From Sinomonas atrocyanea (lineage in GTDB: Bacteria > Actinomycetota > Actinomycetes > Actinomycetales > Micrococcaceae), in contig NZ_CP014518.1 of NCBI RefSeq assembly GCF_001577305.1, positions 372,001 to 436,000 on the forward strand: 64,000 bases of DNA, written 5' to 3'. Below the pieces are notes generated by a model. That model made no database searches and was not told the DNA's origin. It saw only the letters and a program-made list of their open reading frames with translations. This document shows positions 35,035 to 42,961 of the stretch, in pieces. A program made the translations under genes and the position numbers. Numbering within the stretch: the first letter of the stretch is position 1; each line of letters opens with the position of its first letter.

Positions 35035-36039
35035 ATGTCCACTCAGGTCCCGCCCCGGGCCGCCAGCGAGGCGGCAACGCGCGAGCCGCACCACACCCCG
35101 GGCAAGGAGAGCGCCGACCGCAGGCAGATCACCCAGGGCCGCTCGGCCTCGATCCTGCTCCTGCCGACGATCATCCTGCTCGCGGTCGTCATCGTCTACC
35201 CGGTGGTCAACGCGATCATCATGTCCTTCCAGAAGGACGCCGGGCTGGTTAACGGCTTCTTCGTCCAAGGCGGGGCGGCCGGGTTCGACAACTACACCCA
35301 CTGGCTCGCACAGCAGTGCAACGGCCAGTCGTGCCCCCCGGGCACCCTCGGGTCCCAGTTCTGGAACGCGTTCGGGACCACCTTCTTCTTCGCAATCGTC
35401 ACCGTGGCGCTCGAGACCGTCCTCGGCTTCTGGATGGCGATCATCATGGCGCGGACGTTCCGCGGGCGCAGCGCGGTCCGCGCGGCCGTCCTCGTCCCGT
35501 GGGCCATCCCCACGGCCGTGACCGCCAAGCTCTGGTTCTTCATCTTCGCGGTCGACGGCATCGCCAACAGCCTCTTCGGCACCCACATCCTCTGGACGGG
35601 GTCCGAGTGGCCCGCGAAGTGGGCGATCATCATCTCCGACGTCTGGAAGACCACGCCGTTCATGGCACTGCTGATCCTCGCCGGCCTGCAGCTCATCCCG
35701 GACGAGGTGTACGAGGCGGCAAAGGTCGACGGCGCGTCGACGTGGCAGCGCTTCACCCAGATCACGCTTCCGCTCGTCAAGCCGGCCCTCATGGTCGCCA
35801 TCCTCTTCCGCATGCTCGATGCGCTCCGGATGTTCGACCTGCCCTACATCATGACCCAGGGCGGCAACAACACCACCACCCTCTCGATCCTCGTCGTCGA
35901 CCAGATCAGACAGGGGTTCAACAGCGCCGCCGCGCTCTCGACCATCACGTTCCTCGTGATCTTCATCGTGGCCTTCATCTTTGTCCGCTTCCTCGGCGCG
36001 AACGCCGTGGGCGCGGCCACCTCCGCGGGAAAGAAGTGA
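35035..36039 (+). CDS. ABC sugar transporter permease 1
   Basis: 334 residues with six predicted helices after a polar N-terminus of about 45 residues. The ATPase-contact EAA loop is EAAKVDGASTWQRFTQITLP, near residue 225. Like MalF/ThuF proteins it carries a large extracellular loop after helix 1 (residues about 75-115). GAGGAGTC lies upstream. The next permease follows one base after the stop. Confidence 0.9.
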   Translation: MSTQVPPRAASEAATREPHHTPGKESADRRQITQGRSASILLLPTIILLAVVIVYPVVNAIIMSFQKDAGLVNGFFVQGGAAGFDNYTHWLAQQCNGQSCPPGTLGSQFWNAFGTTFFFAIVTVALETVLGFWMAIIMARTFRGRSAVRAAVLVPWAIPTAVTAKLWFFIFAVDGIANSLFGTHILWTGSEWPAKWAIIISDVWKTTPFMALLILAGLQLIPDEVYEAAKVDGASTWQRFTQITLPLVKPALMVAILFRMLDALRMFDLPYIMTQGGNNTTTLSILVVDQIRQGFNSAAALSTITFLVIFIVAFIFVRFLGANAVGAATSAGKK

Positions 36040-36040
36040 C

Positions 36041-36922
36041 ATGGCAGCCACCGCAACCCTTCCCCGGACCGCAGCAGCCCCAGCGCCGCGCAAGCGTTTC
36101 GTCTGGCGTTCGGTCCGGACCTACATTTCGGCCGCGATCATCCTCCTCTGGTGCCTCGCCCCGTTCTACTGGATGGTCGTCACGGCGTTCCGCGACGTGG
36201 GGTACACGTTCGATCCGACGTTCTTCTTCACCCACGTCACCTTCGACAACTTCAAGACCGTGTTCGACACGAGCCTGGGGAACCACTTCGCCCAGAACCT
36301 GCTCAACAGCTTCATCGTCGCGGGCGTCACGACGGTCGTGGCCCTTGTGGTCGGCGTCTTCGCCGCCTATGCGCTCGCCCGGCTCAACTTCCGGTTCAAG
36401 TTCGCCGTGATGGGCTTCATCCTGGGGGCGTCGATGTTCCCAGGCGTCGCGCTCGTGACGCCGCTGTTCCAGCTCTTCACCAACATCGGCTGGATGGGCA
36501 CCTACCAGGCTCTCATCATCCCGGACATCTCGTTCACACTCCCGCTCACGGTGTACACACTGACCTCGTTCTTCCGCGAGATGCCGTGGGAACTCGAGGA
36601 GGCCGCGCGCATCGACGGGTGCACCCAGGGCGAGGCGTTCCGGAAGGTGATCCTGCCGCTCGCCGCGCCCGCGACGTTCACGACGGCGATCCTCGCCTTC
36701 ATCGGGGCATGGAACGAGTTCCTCATCGCCAGCCAGCTGTCCTCCGACGCGACCAAGACGGTGACAGTGGCGATCGCCTCGTTCGCCGGCTCGCAGCCGC
36801 ACGTGGAACCGTACACCGCCGTCATGGCGGCCGGCACCATCGTCACGATCCCGCTGGTGATCCTGGTGCTCGTGTTCCAGCGCAAGATTGTGGCGGGGCT
36901 CACCGCCGGTGCGGTCAAGTGA
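36041..36922 (+). CDS. ABC sugar transporter permease 2
   Basis: 293 residues, six helices, MalG/ThuG type. The EAA loop is EEAARIDGCTQGEAFRKVILP, near residue 190. The ATG follows the previous stop by one base. Together with the first permease it forms the membrane channel for the sugar delivered by the lipoprotein at 33651. No ATPase gene follows. Confidence 0.9.
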   Translation: MAATATLPRTAAAPAPRKRFVWRSVRTYISAAIILLWCLAPFYWMVVTAFRDVGYTFDPTFFFTHVTFDNFKTVFDTSLGNHFAQNLLNSFIVAGVTTVVALVVGVFAAYALARLNFRFKFAVMGFILGASMFPGVALVTPLFQLFTNIGWMGTYQALIIPDISFTLPLTVYTLTSFFREMPWELEEAARIDGCTQGEAFRKVILPLAAPATFTTAILAFIGAWNEFLIASQLSSDATKTVTVAIASFAGSQPHVEPYTAVMAAGTIVTIPLVILVLVFQRKIVAGLTAGAVK

Positions 36923-37194
36923 TCGATCACCATGATCCGATGTCCATGGGTGGGGCGGCGTACCGCCGCTCCACCCCGCACAGGAAGGCCGTGATCGAGC
37001 AGTTTGAGATCTTCATCGGCTTCCTGGCCTTCTGGGGCCTGATCCTCCTCGTCGTGACCGTGTGGCTCGAGGTCACCGGCCAGCCCGCGCTCGGCTGGGC
37101 GCTCGGCCTGCTCGCCGTCCTGCTCGCGATCGCGGGCCTGTGGAAGCTGCGGCGCAGGGTGCTCCGCGGCGAGAAGGACGAGTTCAAGGGCTGA
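36919..37194 (+). CDS. Small two-helix membrane protein of the sugar ABC operon
   Basis: 91 residues if it starts at GTG 36919 (GTGA overlap with the permease stop), or 84 from ATG 36940; neither has a clear ribosome-binding site. Two hydrophobic helices (FEIFIGFLAFWGLILLVVTVWL and ALGWALGLLAVLLAIAGLW) and a charged tail RRRVLRGEKDEFKG. Similar small proteins occur in actinobacterial trehalose ABC operons; function unknown. Confidence 0.6.
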   Translation: MIDHHDPMSMGGAAYRRSTPHRKAVIEQFEIFIGFLAFWGLILLVVTVWLEVTGQPALGWALGLLAVLLAIAGLWKLRRRVLRGEKDEFKG

Positions 37195-37232
37195 TACTGG
37201 GCCGCCGCGGCGGCCTTCCCCGGGGAGGGAAC

Positions 37233-38255
37233 ATGGTAGGGATCGACGACGTCGCTGCCGCCGCGGGGGTGTCGACGGCGACGGTCTCGCGCGCCATCCG
37301 AGGTCTGCCGCGGGTCTCGCCGGACACCCGTGCCAGGATCCTCGCGACGGCCAAGGAACTGGGCTACGTGCCGTCCTCGGCCGCGTCACGGCTCGCGAGC
37401 GGCAAGACGCGCACCATCGGGGTGCTGGCCCCCTACGTGGACCGGTGGTTCTTCGGGAAGGCGATCGCGGGCGTCGACCAGGAACTGCACGGACGCGGGT
37501 ACAACCTCTCCCTGTTCAATCTCGGGGGACGTTCCTCCCCGCGCGAGCGGCTCTTCAGCAAGGCCATGGTGCACAAGCAGATCGACGCGCTCCTGCTCCT
37601 GTGCATGTTCCTCCGCCCCGAGGAGATCGAGGACCTGCATGCGATCGACATGCCCCTCGTGGTGGTCGGCGGCCCGGTGCCCGGGTGCTCGAACGTGGGG
37701 ATCGACGACTACCGCGCGGCGCGTTCCATCACTGAGCACCTCATCAACCTCGGCCACCGGCACATCGCACTCCTGCACGGGCAGGACGACTCGGACCTGA
37801 ACTTCTCCGTGCCGCAGATCCGCGTCGAAGGGTTCAACGACGCCGTCCACGCGGCGGGGCTCGAGCTCCACCCCGACGCCTCGTTCTACGGCAACTTCAC
37901 GGTCGCGAGCGGCGTCGAGGCCCTGCACCGTTTCGTGGCGCTGCCCGAGCCCCGGCCCACGGCAATCGTCTGTGCGTCCGACGAGATGGCCCTTGGCGTG
38001 CTCTTCGAAGCGCGGCGCCTGGGCCTGCGCGTGCCCGAGGACCTCTCGGTGGTGGGGATCGACGGCCACGAGATGGGGGCTTCGGCCGGCCTCACCACGG
38101 TGTGGCAGGATCCTCGGGCCCAGGCCCGCCGCGGGACCCAGATGCTGCTCGCCGAGCTCGGCGGCGAGACGGGGGCGGTCCACAGCGAAGTGGCCGAGCA
38201 GCGGCTCATCGTCCGGGAGTCGACCGCGCCGCCGTCGTCCGCGCCTTTCGTGTGA
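37233..38255 (+). CDS. LacI-family regulator of the trehalose-type ABC operon
   Basis: 340 residues; GGGGAGGG precedes ATG 37233. The helix-turn-helix is GIDDVAAAAGVSTATVSRAIRGLP with hinge helix SSAASRLASGKTRTIGVL, followed by the periplasmic-binding-like sensor domain (SVVGIDGHEMG near the end). The gene closes the transporter operon. The AAGCGCTT-centred site at 33543 fits its likely target; direct evidence is absent. Confidence 0.88.
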   Translation: MVGIDDVAAAAGVSTATVSRAIRGLPRVSPDTRARILATAKELGYVPSSAASRLASGKTRTIGVLAPYVDRWFFGKAIAGVDQELHGRGYNLSLFNLGGRSSPRERLFSKAMVHKQIDALLLLCMFLRPEEIEDLHAIDMPLVVVGGPVPGCSNVGIDDYRAARSITEHLINLGHRHIALLHGQDDSDLNFSVPQIRVEGFNDAVHAAGLELHPDASFYGNFTVASGVEALHRFVALPEPRPTAIVCASDEMALGVLFEARRLGLRVPEDLSVVGIDGHEMGASAGLTTVWQDPRAQARRGTQMLLAELGGETGAVHSEVAEQRLIVRESTAPPSSAPFV

Positions 38256-38274
38256 ATTTCCGGGGATCGGGTAT
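38250..38274 (+). promoter_or_regulatory. Possible stress-sigma (SigB/SigF-type) promoter
   Basis: GGGTAT (38269-38274), the -10 of alternative stress sigma factors, lies 15 bp after GTGT (one mismatch to GTTT). GGTAYTCGACC occurs twice, at 38270 and 38289. The downstream genes fit a stress role. Confidence 0.4.
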
Positions 38275-38326
38275 TCGACCATGCGTCAGGTACTCGACCT
38301 AGTGAAGATCGCGAAAGGAAAAGACC

Positions 38327-39247
38327 ATGAGCGAATCTCTGTCTGGATATCCCGGAGGACCGGAGCAGTCACCATCCACCACGGACGCGGTGAAGGGCGA
38401 GGCCCAAGGGGTTGCGGGCGACGCGGCCTCCTCCGCTGGAGCCGTGGGAGGCGTGGCCAAGCAGGAGGCCACGAACGTTGCCCACGAAGCGAAGTACCAG
38501 GCGAAGGACCTCTACCACCAGGGGCGCCAGGAACTCATGGAGCAGGCGGCCAGCCAGCAGTCGAGGGCTGCCGAGGGGCTGCGCTCCATCCACCGCGAGC
38601 TGCACTCCATGGCCTCCAACAGCGAAGGATCCGGGGTCGGGACCGACCTCGTGCGCCAGGCGGCAACCCGCGCAGGATCCTTCGCGGACTGGCTCGACGC
38701 GAGGGACCCGGGCTCCCTCCTGGAGGAGGTCAAGGGCTACGCACGGCGCAAGCCCGGTGCCTTCCTCGCCATCGCGGCGGGGGCAGGCCTGCTGGCGGGG
38801 CGCCTTTCGCGCTCGCTCGCGGCGAACGCGTCCGACGGCGGGGCCCAGGCACCGTCGCGGTCCGCCCAGGTTCCGGCCCAGCCCACGCAGGCGCCGTCCC
38901 AGCCGGCTGCGCCCACTGCGGCGTACCCGACAGGTGAAGGCTTCCCGACCGACGGCAGCTACGCCGCCGGAGCGGGCGCCGGTGCCGGTGCCGGTGCCGG
39001 ATCGGTGTACCCGCCTGTTGGCGCGTACCCCGAGGAGACGGGCTATGGAGCAGGAGCAGGCTACGGACAGGGCCTTGCGGGCGCCGGCGAGGGATACCCC
39101 GAGGAGACCGGCTACGCCGAGCAGGCAGCGGGTGCGGTGGGCAACCCCGACTATGCCGCCGGGCCCGAAGAGGTCGACGAGTACACGGGTCGGCACGCCT
39201 CCGGCCTCATGGAGCCGCGCGACCCGCAGCGGGGTGAGCTGCCGTGA
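38327..39247 (+). CDS. Membrane-associated stress protein with Gly/Tyr-rich tail (hypothetical)
   Basis: 306 residues; GAAAGGAAAAG precedes ATG 38327. The first 110 residues are Ala/Glu/Gln-rich helix (VAKQEATNVAHEAKYQAKDLYHQGRQELMEQAASQQ lies at about 45-80), like DUF883/CsbD-type stress proteins. One membrane helix follows (KPGAFLAIAAGAGLLAGRLS), then a low-complexity tail with repeated AYPEETGYGAG-like units and an alternating Ala-Gly stretch. It is coupled by GTGA to a holin-like gene. Function unknown. Confidence 0.7.
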   Translation: MSESLSGYPGGPEQSPSTTDAVKGEAQGVAGDAASSAGAVGGVAKQEATNVAHEAKYQAKDLYHQGRQELMEQAASQQSRAAEGLRSIHRELHSMASNSEGSGVGTDLVRQAATRAGSFADWLDARDPGSLLEEVKGYARRKPGAFLAIAAGAGLLAGRLSRSLAANASDGGAQAPSRSAQVPAQPTQAPSQPAAPTAAYPTGEGFPTDGSYAAGAGAGAGAGAGSVYPPVGAYPEETGYGAGAGYGQGLAGAGEGYPEETGYAEQAAGAVGNPDYAAGPEEVDEYTGRHASGLMEPRDPQRGELP

Positions 39248-39723
39248 GCCACAGTCCCGGGTACGAAACCTCCCCGGTGGCCGGGGGACCGGGCTACGCC
39301 CCGGGAGCCGGCGCCACACCGCCCGCCGAGGAGAAGGCCGCGACGAATTCGCTGGGCGATCTCGTCAAGGACGTCGCGGGTGACCTCTCGACCCTCGTGC
39401 GCCAGGAGCTCGAGCTGGCCAAGGCCGAGGCGCGGGAGACCGCGACCCGCGCGGGCAAGGGTGCAGGGATGTACGGCGGTGCCGGAATCGCCGGCCACTT
39501 CGTGCTGCTCTTCCTCTCCCTCGCCCTGTGGTGGGCCCTGGGATACTACCTCGTCGGTCTCGGCTGGTCGGCCGTGATCGTCGCCGTGCTCTGGGGCATC
39601 GTGGCCGCCATCCTGGCGGTCCGGGCCAAGAAGGAGCTGCAGGCTGCCAAGGGCCTGCCGCGCACCGCGGAAACCGTCAAGAAGATTCCTGAGTCGCTCA
39701 AGCCGAGTGAGGAGCCACGATGA
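39244..39723 (+). CDS. Phage-holin-superfamily (DUF1469-like) membrane protein
   Basis: 159 residues from GTG 39244 (GTGA overlap). SLGDLVKDVAGDLSTLVRQELELAKAEARE is the conserved amphipathic helix of the family (residues about 35-65), followed by two membrane helices (HFVLLFLSLALWWALGYYLV; WSAVIVAVLWGIVAAILAV) and a Lys-rich tail. Despite the holin name, such genes sit next to DUF3618 genes in actinobacterial chromosomes and have no phage context here. Confidence 0.85.
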   Translation: MSHSPGYETSPVAGGPGYAPGAGATPPAEEKAATNSLGDLVKDVAGDLSTLVRQELELAKAEARETATRAGKGAGMYGGAGIAGHFVLLFLSLALWWALGYYLVGLGWSAVIVAVLWGIVAAILAVRAKKELQAAKGLPRTAETVKKIPESLKPSEEPR

Positions 39724-40304
39724 GCCAGAACCCCGAAGAAGTCAGGCAGAACATCGAGCAGACGCGCGCGCGGCTGGGCTATGACGTGGACGCCGTGGCC
39801 GACAAGGTCACCCCGTCCCACATAGCGCACCGCCAGACCGAGAAGATCAAAGGGGCGATGACGGACATGAAGGACAGGGTCATGGGAACCGCCGAGGACG
39901 CAAGGGCCTCGACCAGGGACACGGTCCACGGGGCGGGCGACACCGTGGGGCACGCGCAGGAGGGCGTGGTCCGCAAGACGCGGGGGAACCCCCTCGCCGC
40001 AGGGCTCATCGCCTTCGGCGCCGGCCTGCTCGTCTCCTCGCTCGTCCCGGCCAGCGAGAAGGAGCAGGAGCTCGCCGACACCCTCAAGGACAAGGCACAG
40101 CCGCTCACTGAGCAGGTCACGGGCGCCGCGCGCGAGGTGGCCGACCACCTCAAGGCGCCGGCCCAAGAAGCCGTGGCCTCGGTGAAGGGCACCGCTGCCG
40201 ACGGCGCGCAGAACGTGAAGGAGGAGGCGCAGACCCAGGGCGACTCCATGCAGGGCCGCGTCCAGGAGGCCCGCCAGAACGTGAGCGACGCCAGCAGCAG
40301 CTGA
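39720..40304 (+). CDS. DUF3618-domain protein
   Basis: 194 residues, ATG 39720 overlapping the previous stop (ATGA). The N-terminal NPEEVRQNIEQTRARLGYDVDAVADKVTPSHIAHR is the DUF3618 signature. One membrane helix (NPLAAGLIAFGAGLLVSSLV) and a long helical Ala/Glu/Lys tail with late-embryogenesis-like composition (KAPAQEAVASVKGTAADG) follow. Last gene of the three-gene stress cluster that may be read from the GGGTAT promoter. Confidence 0.85.
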   Translation: MSQNPEEVRQNIEQTRARLGYDVDAVADKVTPSHIAHRQTEKIKGAMTDMKDRVMGTAEDARASTRDTVHGAGDTVGHAQEGVVRKTRGNPLAAGLIAFGAGLLVSSLVPASEKEQELADTLKDKAQPLTEQVTGAAREVADHLKAPAQEAVASVKGTAADGAQNVKEEAQTQGDSMQGRVQEARQNVSDASSS

Positions 40305-40332
40305 CGGGCGCCCACCGGTCTTCCAGTTGGCC

Positions 40333-41166
40333 TCAGGAAGCGCGGGCCAGCTGGCGGATCGGGATCCACCGGGAGGCGAGGCGCCGGTAGGCGGCAGCGG
40401 CGCCCGTCATGTCCCCTTCGGCCAGGCACTCGATGCCGAGGAGGACATCCGTCGGAGAATCATCGGGGAAGACCCTGTCTGCCACGCTCCCGTAGTCGAG
40501 CTCGACCATCGAATCGGGGCTGAACTCCTCGAGCCACTCGGTGAGGGTCGTGAGTTCGTCCAGCAGATTCATCTCGGGCGCGGCGAGGGCGAGATTGGCG
40601 ACCGCGAAGCGCGCCCGGCTGATCGCCTTGGCCCACGTGGCGGTGATCCGCACGGTCGCCACATGGTCGTCCTCCTCGACGACGTCGGTCGGGTCCCCTT
40701 CATGGAACAGCACGAACCAGCTGAACGGGATGCCCCAGAGCGACTCTCGCGTATTGATCCGGGGTGTCCCGGGCTCTTCGGCAAGCCGGTCCACCCGCTC
40801 CTGGTGCCGGGCGCGCGCCGTCTCGGGAAGCAGGACGGACGCGAGGGGAGCGGGCGCCGTCGTCAGCACCGACTCGGCGGCGAGCCCGGAGCGCAGGACG
40901 AGCTGGGACGGGCAGTAGACCGTCTTCCCATCCGCCGTGATGCTCCGGGTGAACTCTGCGCGGCCGTCCGGGAAAGGGTCGCCCGACTGGCGGGCGATGC
41001 GGCGCAGCGCGTCCTCGGCCTCGGCCCGGTCGAGCTCGTTCCGCCCCTGCTCCGAGAGCCCGCGTCTGATCCTCTCCTGCTCCTCGGCAGTGAAGGCGGA
41101 GAGGGGTTCGTACACGCGCAGCTGGGAGGCGAGAGGGCGCCCCGCGCGGACGCGCCGCGCGCTCAT
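40333..41166 (-). CDS. Conserved hypothetical protein
   Basis: 277 residues, soluble, no signal peptide. It begins MSARRVRAGRPLASQLRVYEPLSAF and has charged helical segments (EEQERIRRGLSEQGRNELDRAEAEDALRRIA) and a central hydrophobic stretch SLWGIPFSWFVLFHEGD. The acidic C-terminal half holds ITATWAKAISRARFAVANLALA, and the protein ends with IPIRQLARAS. I do not recognise a function. It lies 40 bp downstream of xthA on the same strand and could be co-transcribed. Confidence 0.65.
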   Translation of the reverse strand: MSARRVRAGRPLASQLRVYEPLSAFTAEEQERIRRGLSEQGRNELDRAEAEDALRRIARQSGDPFPDGRAEFTRSITADGKTVYCPSQLVLRSGLAAESVLTTAPAPLASVLLPETARARHQERVDRLAEEPGTPRINTRESLWGIPFSWFVLFHEGDPTDVVEEDDHVATVRITATWAKAISRARFAVANLALAAPEMNLLDELTTLTEWLEEFSPDSMVELDYGSVADRVFPDDSPTDVLLGIECLAEGDMTGAAAAYRRLASRWIPIRQLARAS

Positions 41167-41206
41167 CCCGTTCCGCTCTTGGCGCGTGCGGGCGCGGATG
41201 CCGCGG

Positions 41207-42019
41207 TCACGAGGGGTCCGCCAGGTCCACGACGACGGGCGCGTGGTCGGAAGCGCCCTTCCCCTTGCGCTCCTCGCGGTCGATCATGGCGCCCGTGACG
41301 CGTGAGGCGAGGGCCGGCGAGCCGAGGACGAAGTCGATCCGCATGCCCTCCTTCCGGGGGAAGCGCAGCTGGGTGTAGTCCCAGTACGTGTACACGCCGG
41401 GCCCAGGGGTGAACGGCCGCACCACGTCGGTGTACCCCGAGGCCTCGAACGCCCGGAAGGCGTCCCGCTCGGGCTCGCTGACATGCGTGAGCCCCTGCGT
41501 GCGGAACAGGTCGATGTCCCACACGTCCTCGTCCTTCGGAGCGATGTTCCAGTCCCCGACGAGGGCGATCTGCGCCTCGGGATCCTGCGCGAGCCACTCG
41601 GCGGCGTGGCCCTGGAGCACCTTCAGCCACTGGAGCTTGTAGGGCATGTGCTCATCGTCGAGGGCGCGGCCGTTGGGGATGTAGAGGCTCCAGACCCGCA
41701 CCCCGGCGCACGTGGCCGCGATGGCCCGCGCCTCCTGGGCCGCGTTCTCGCCGTTCTTCCCGAACGAGGGCTGGTCAGGGAAGGTCCGCTCGACGTCGGT
41801 CAGCCCCACGCGGGAGGCGATCGCGACGCCGTTCCACTGGCTCACCCCGAAGTGCGCGACCTCGTAGCCGTTGCGCTCGAAGAGCTCCCACGGGAAGTTC
41901 TCGTCCTTGCACTTGGTCTCCTGGATCGCGAGCACGTCGACGTCGCTGCGCAGGAGCCAGTTCTCGACGCGGTCGGCGCGGGCACGGAGGGAGTTGACGT
42001 TCCAGGTAGCAAGCTTCAC
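41207..42019 (-). CDS. xthA: Exodeoxyribonuclease III (AP endonuclease)
   Basis: 270 residues from GTG 42019 (MKLATWNVNSLRAR). Class-II AP-endonuclease/exonuclease III fold with the metal and catalytic motifs NVNSLRAR, LAIQETKCKD, LYIPNGRALDD, VGDWNIAP, RIDFVLGSPAL and the terminal SDHAPVVVDL. It repairs abasic sites and 3' blocks in DNA. No Shine-Dalgarno precedes the GTG, but TAGCGT lies seven bases upstream, indicating a leaderless transcript; the ATG at 42055 would include this promoter and was rejected. Confidence 0.95.
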   Translation of the reverse strand: MKLATWNVNSLRARADRVENWLLRSDVDVLAIQETKCKDENFPWELFERNGYEVAHFGVSQWNGVAIASRVGLTDVERTFPDQPSFGKNGENAAQEARAIAATCAGVRVWSLYIPNGRALDDEHMPYKLQWLKVLQGHAAEWLAQDPEAQIALVGDWNIAPKDEDVWDIDLFRTQGLTHVSEPERDAFRAFEASGYTDVVRPFTPGPGVYTYWDYTQLRFPRKEGMRIDFVLGSPALASRVTGAMIDREERKGKGASDHAPVVVDLADPS

Positions 42020-42097
42020 GCCGCCCACGCTATCAACCGCACAGCGAGTCGGCACCGTGGGGTGCCGACTCGCTGCCGGCTCGCAGGGCGGAGGGCG

Positions 42098-42943
42098 CTA
42101 CTTGGACCAGCTCGCGGCCCCTTCGCGCCACCAGGAGTCGAACAGTGTCACGGGGGTGGCGCGCTTGTGGCGGGTGATGAGGTACCGGCGCTCGATGGAT
42201 TCGGCGACCTCGTCCGAGACGTCCCGACCCTCGAGGTAGTCATCGATGTCGTTGTAGGTGATGCCGAGCTCGTGCTCGTCCGTGCGCCCCGGCTGGAGAT
42301 CGAGGAGGTCGGCCGTGGGAATCTTCTGCCACACCTGCTCCGGCGCGCCGAGGTGCTGAAGGAGCGCACGGTTCTGGCGCTTGTCGAGCCCGAACAGCGG
42401 AAGGATGTCCGCCCCGCCGTCTCCGTACTTGGTGAAGAAGCCGGTCACCGACTCGGCGCCGTGGTCCGTGCCGATTACGAGGAGGTTCCGCTCGCCGGCG
42501 ATCATGTACTGGGCCGTCATGCGGGCACGGGCCTTGGTGTTGCCGCGGACGAAGTCGCTCAGCTCGCCGCCGGAGGACCGCTCGTACTCCGCCTCGAAGC
42601 CGTCGACAGCCTCCTTGATGTTGAATGTCAGGGTCGACTTCGGCCGGATGAAGCCGAGGGCGGCCTGGGCGTCGTCCTCGTCATGTTGGACGCCGTGGGG
42701 CAGGCGGACGGCGACGAAGTCCGCCTCGACCCCCTCCTCCGCGAGCGACTCGACCGCGAGCTGGGCCAGCCGTCCCGCGAGCGACGAGTCCAGGCCGCCG
42801 CTGATCCCGAGGACGAAGCCCCGGGAGCCGGTGGCCCGCAGGTAGTCCTTGAGGAAGGCGACGCGCGCCTCGACCTCCTCCGCGGGGTCGACCTCGGGCT
42901 TGACGCCCATCTCCTCGATGATCTTCGCCTGGAGTTCGCGCAT
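42098..42943 (-). CDS. nadE: NH3-dependent NAD+ synthetase
   Basis: 281 residues from ATG 42943, close to the E. coli enzyme (about 275). The ATP-pyrophosphatase loop is LGISGGLDSSLAGRLAQLA near residue 45. VRLPHGVQHDEDDAQAAL, GNTKARARMTAQYMIAG and the end RRYLITRHKRATPVTLFDSWWR are family landmarks. No glutaminase domain is fused, so ammonia is the likely nitrogen donor. The ATG follows a TACGCT box by 6 bp with no ribosome-binding site. The divergent dehydratase gene starts only 18 bp away and shares this -10 region. Confidence 0.96.
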   Translation of the reverse strand: MRELQAKIIEEMGVKPEVDPAEEVEARVAFLKDYLRATGSRGFVLGISGGLDSSLAGRLAQLAVESLAEEGVEADFVAVRLPHGVQHDEDDAQAALGFIRPKSTLTFNIKEAVDGFEAEYERSSGGELSDFVRGNTKARARMTAQYMIAGERNLLVIGTDHGAESVTGFFTKYGDGGADILPLFGLDKRQNRALLQHLGAPEQVWQKIPTADLLDLQPGRTDEHELGITYNDIDDYLEGRDVSDEVAESIERRYLITRHKRATPVTLFDSWWREGAASWSK

Positions 42944-42948
42944 GGGGA

Positions 42949-42955
42949 TAGCGTA
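42949..42955. promoter_or_regulatory. Symmetric bidirectional -10 element between nadE and the dehydratase gene
   Basis: TAGCGTA reads as TAGCGT on the + strand (7 bp before ATG 42962) and TACGCT on the - strand (6 bp before ATG 42943). Both genes would be leaderless and compete for the same DNA. Confidence 0.6.
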
Positions 42956-42961
42956 CTGGCC

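Noticed and set aside
39244..39723. Prophage remnant suggested by a holin-superfamily protein
   Set aside because: No lysin, integrase or structural phage gene is nearby; this family is a normal chromosomal neighbour of DUF3618 genes.
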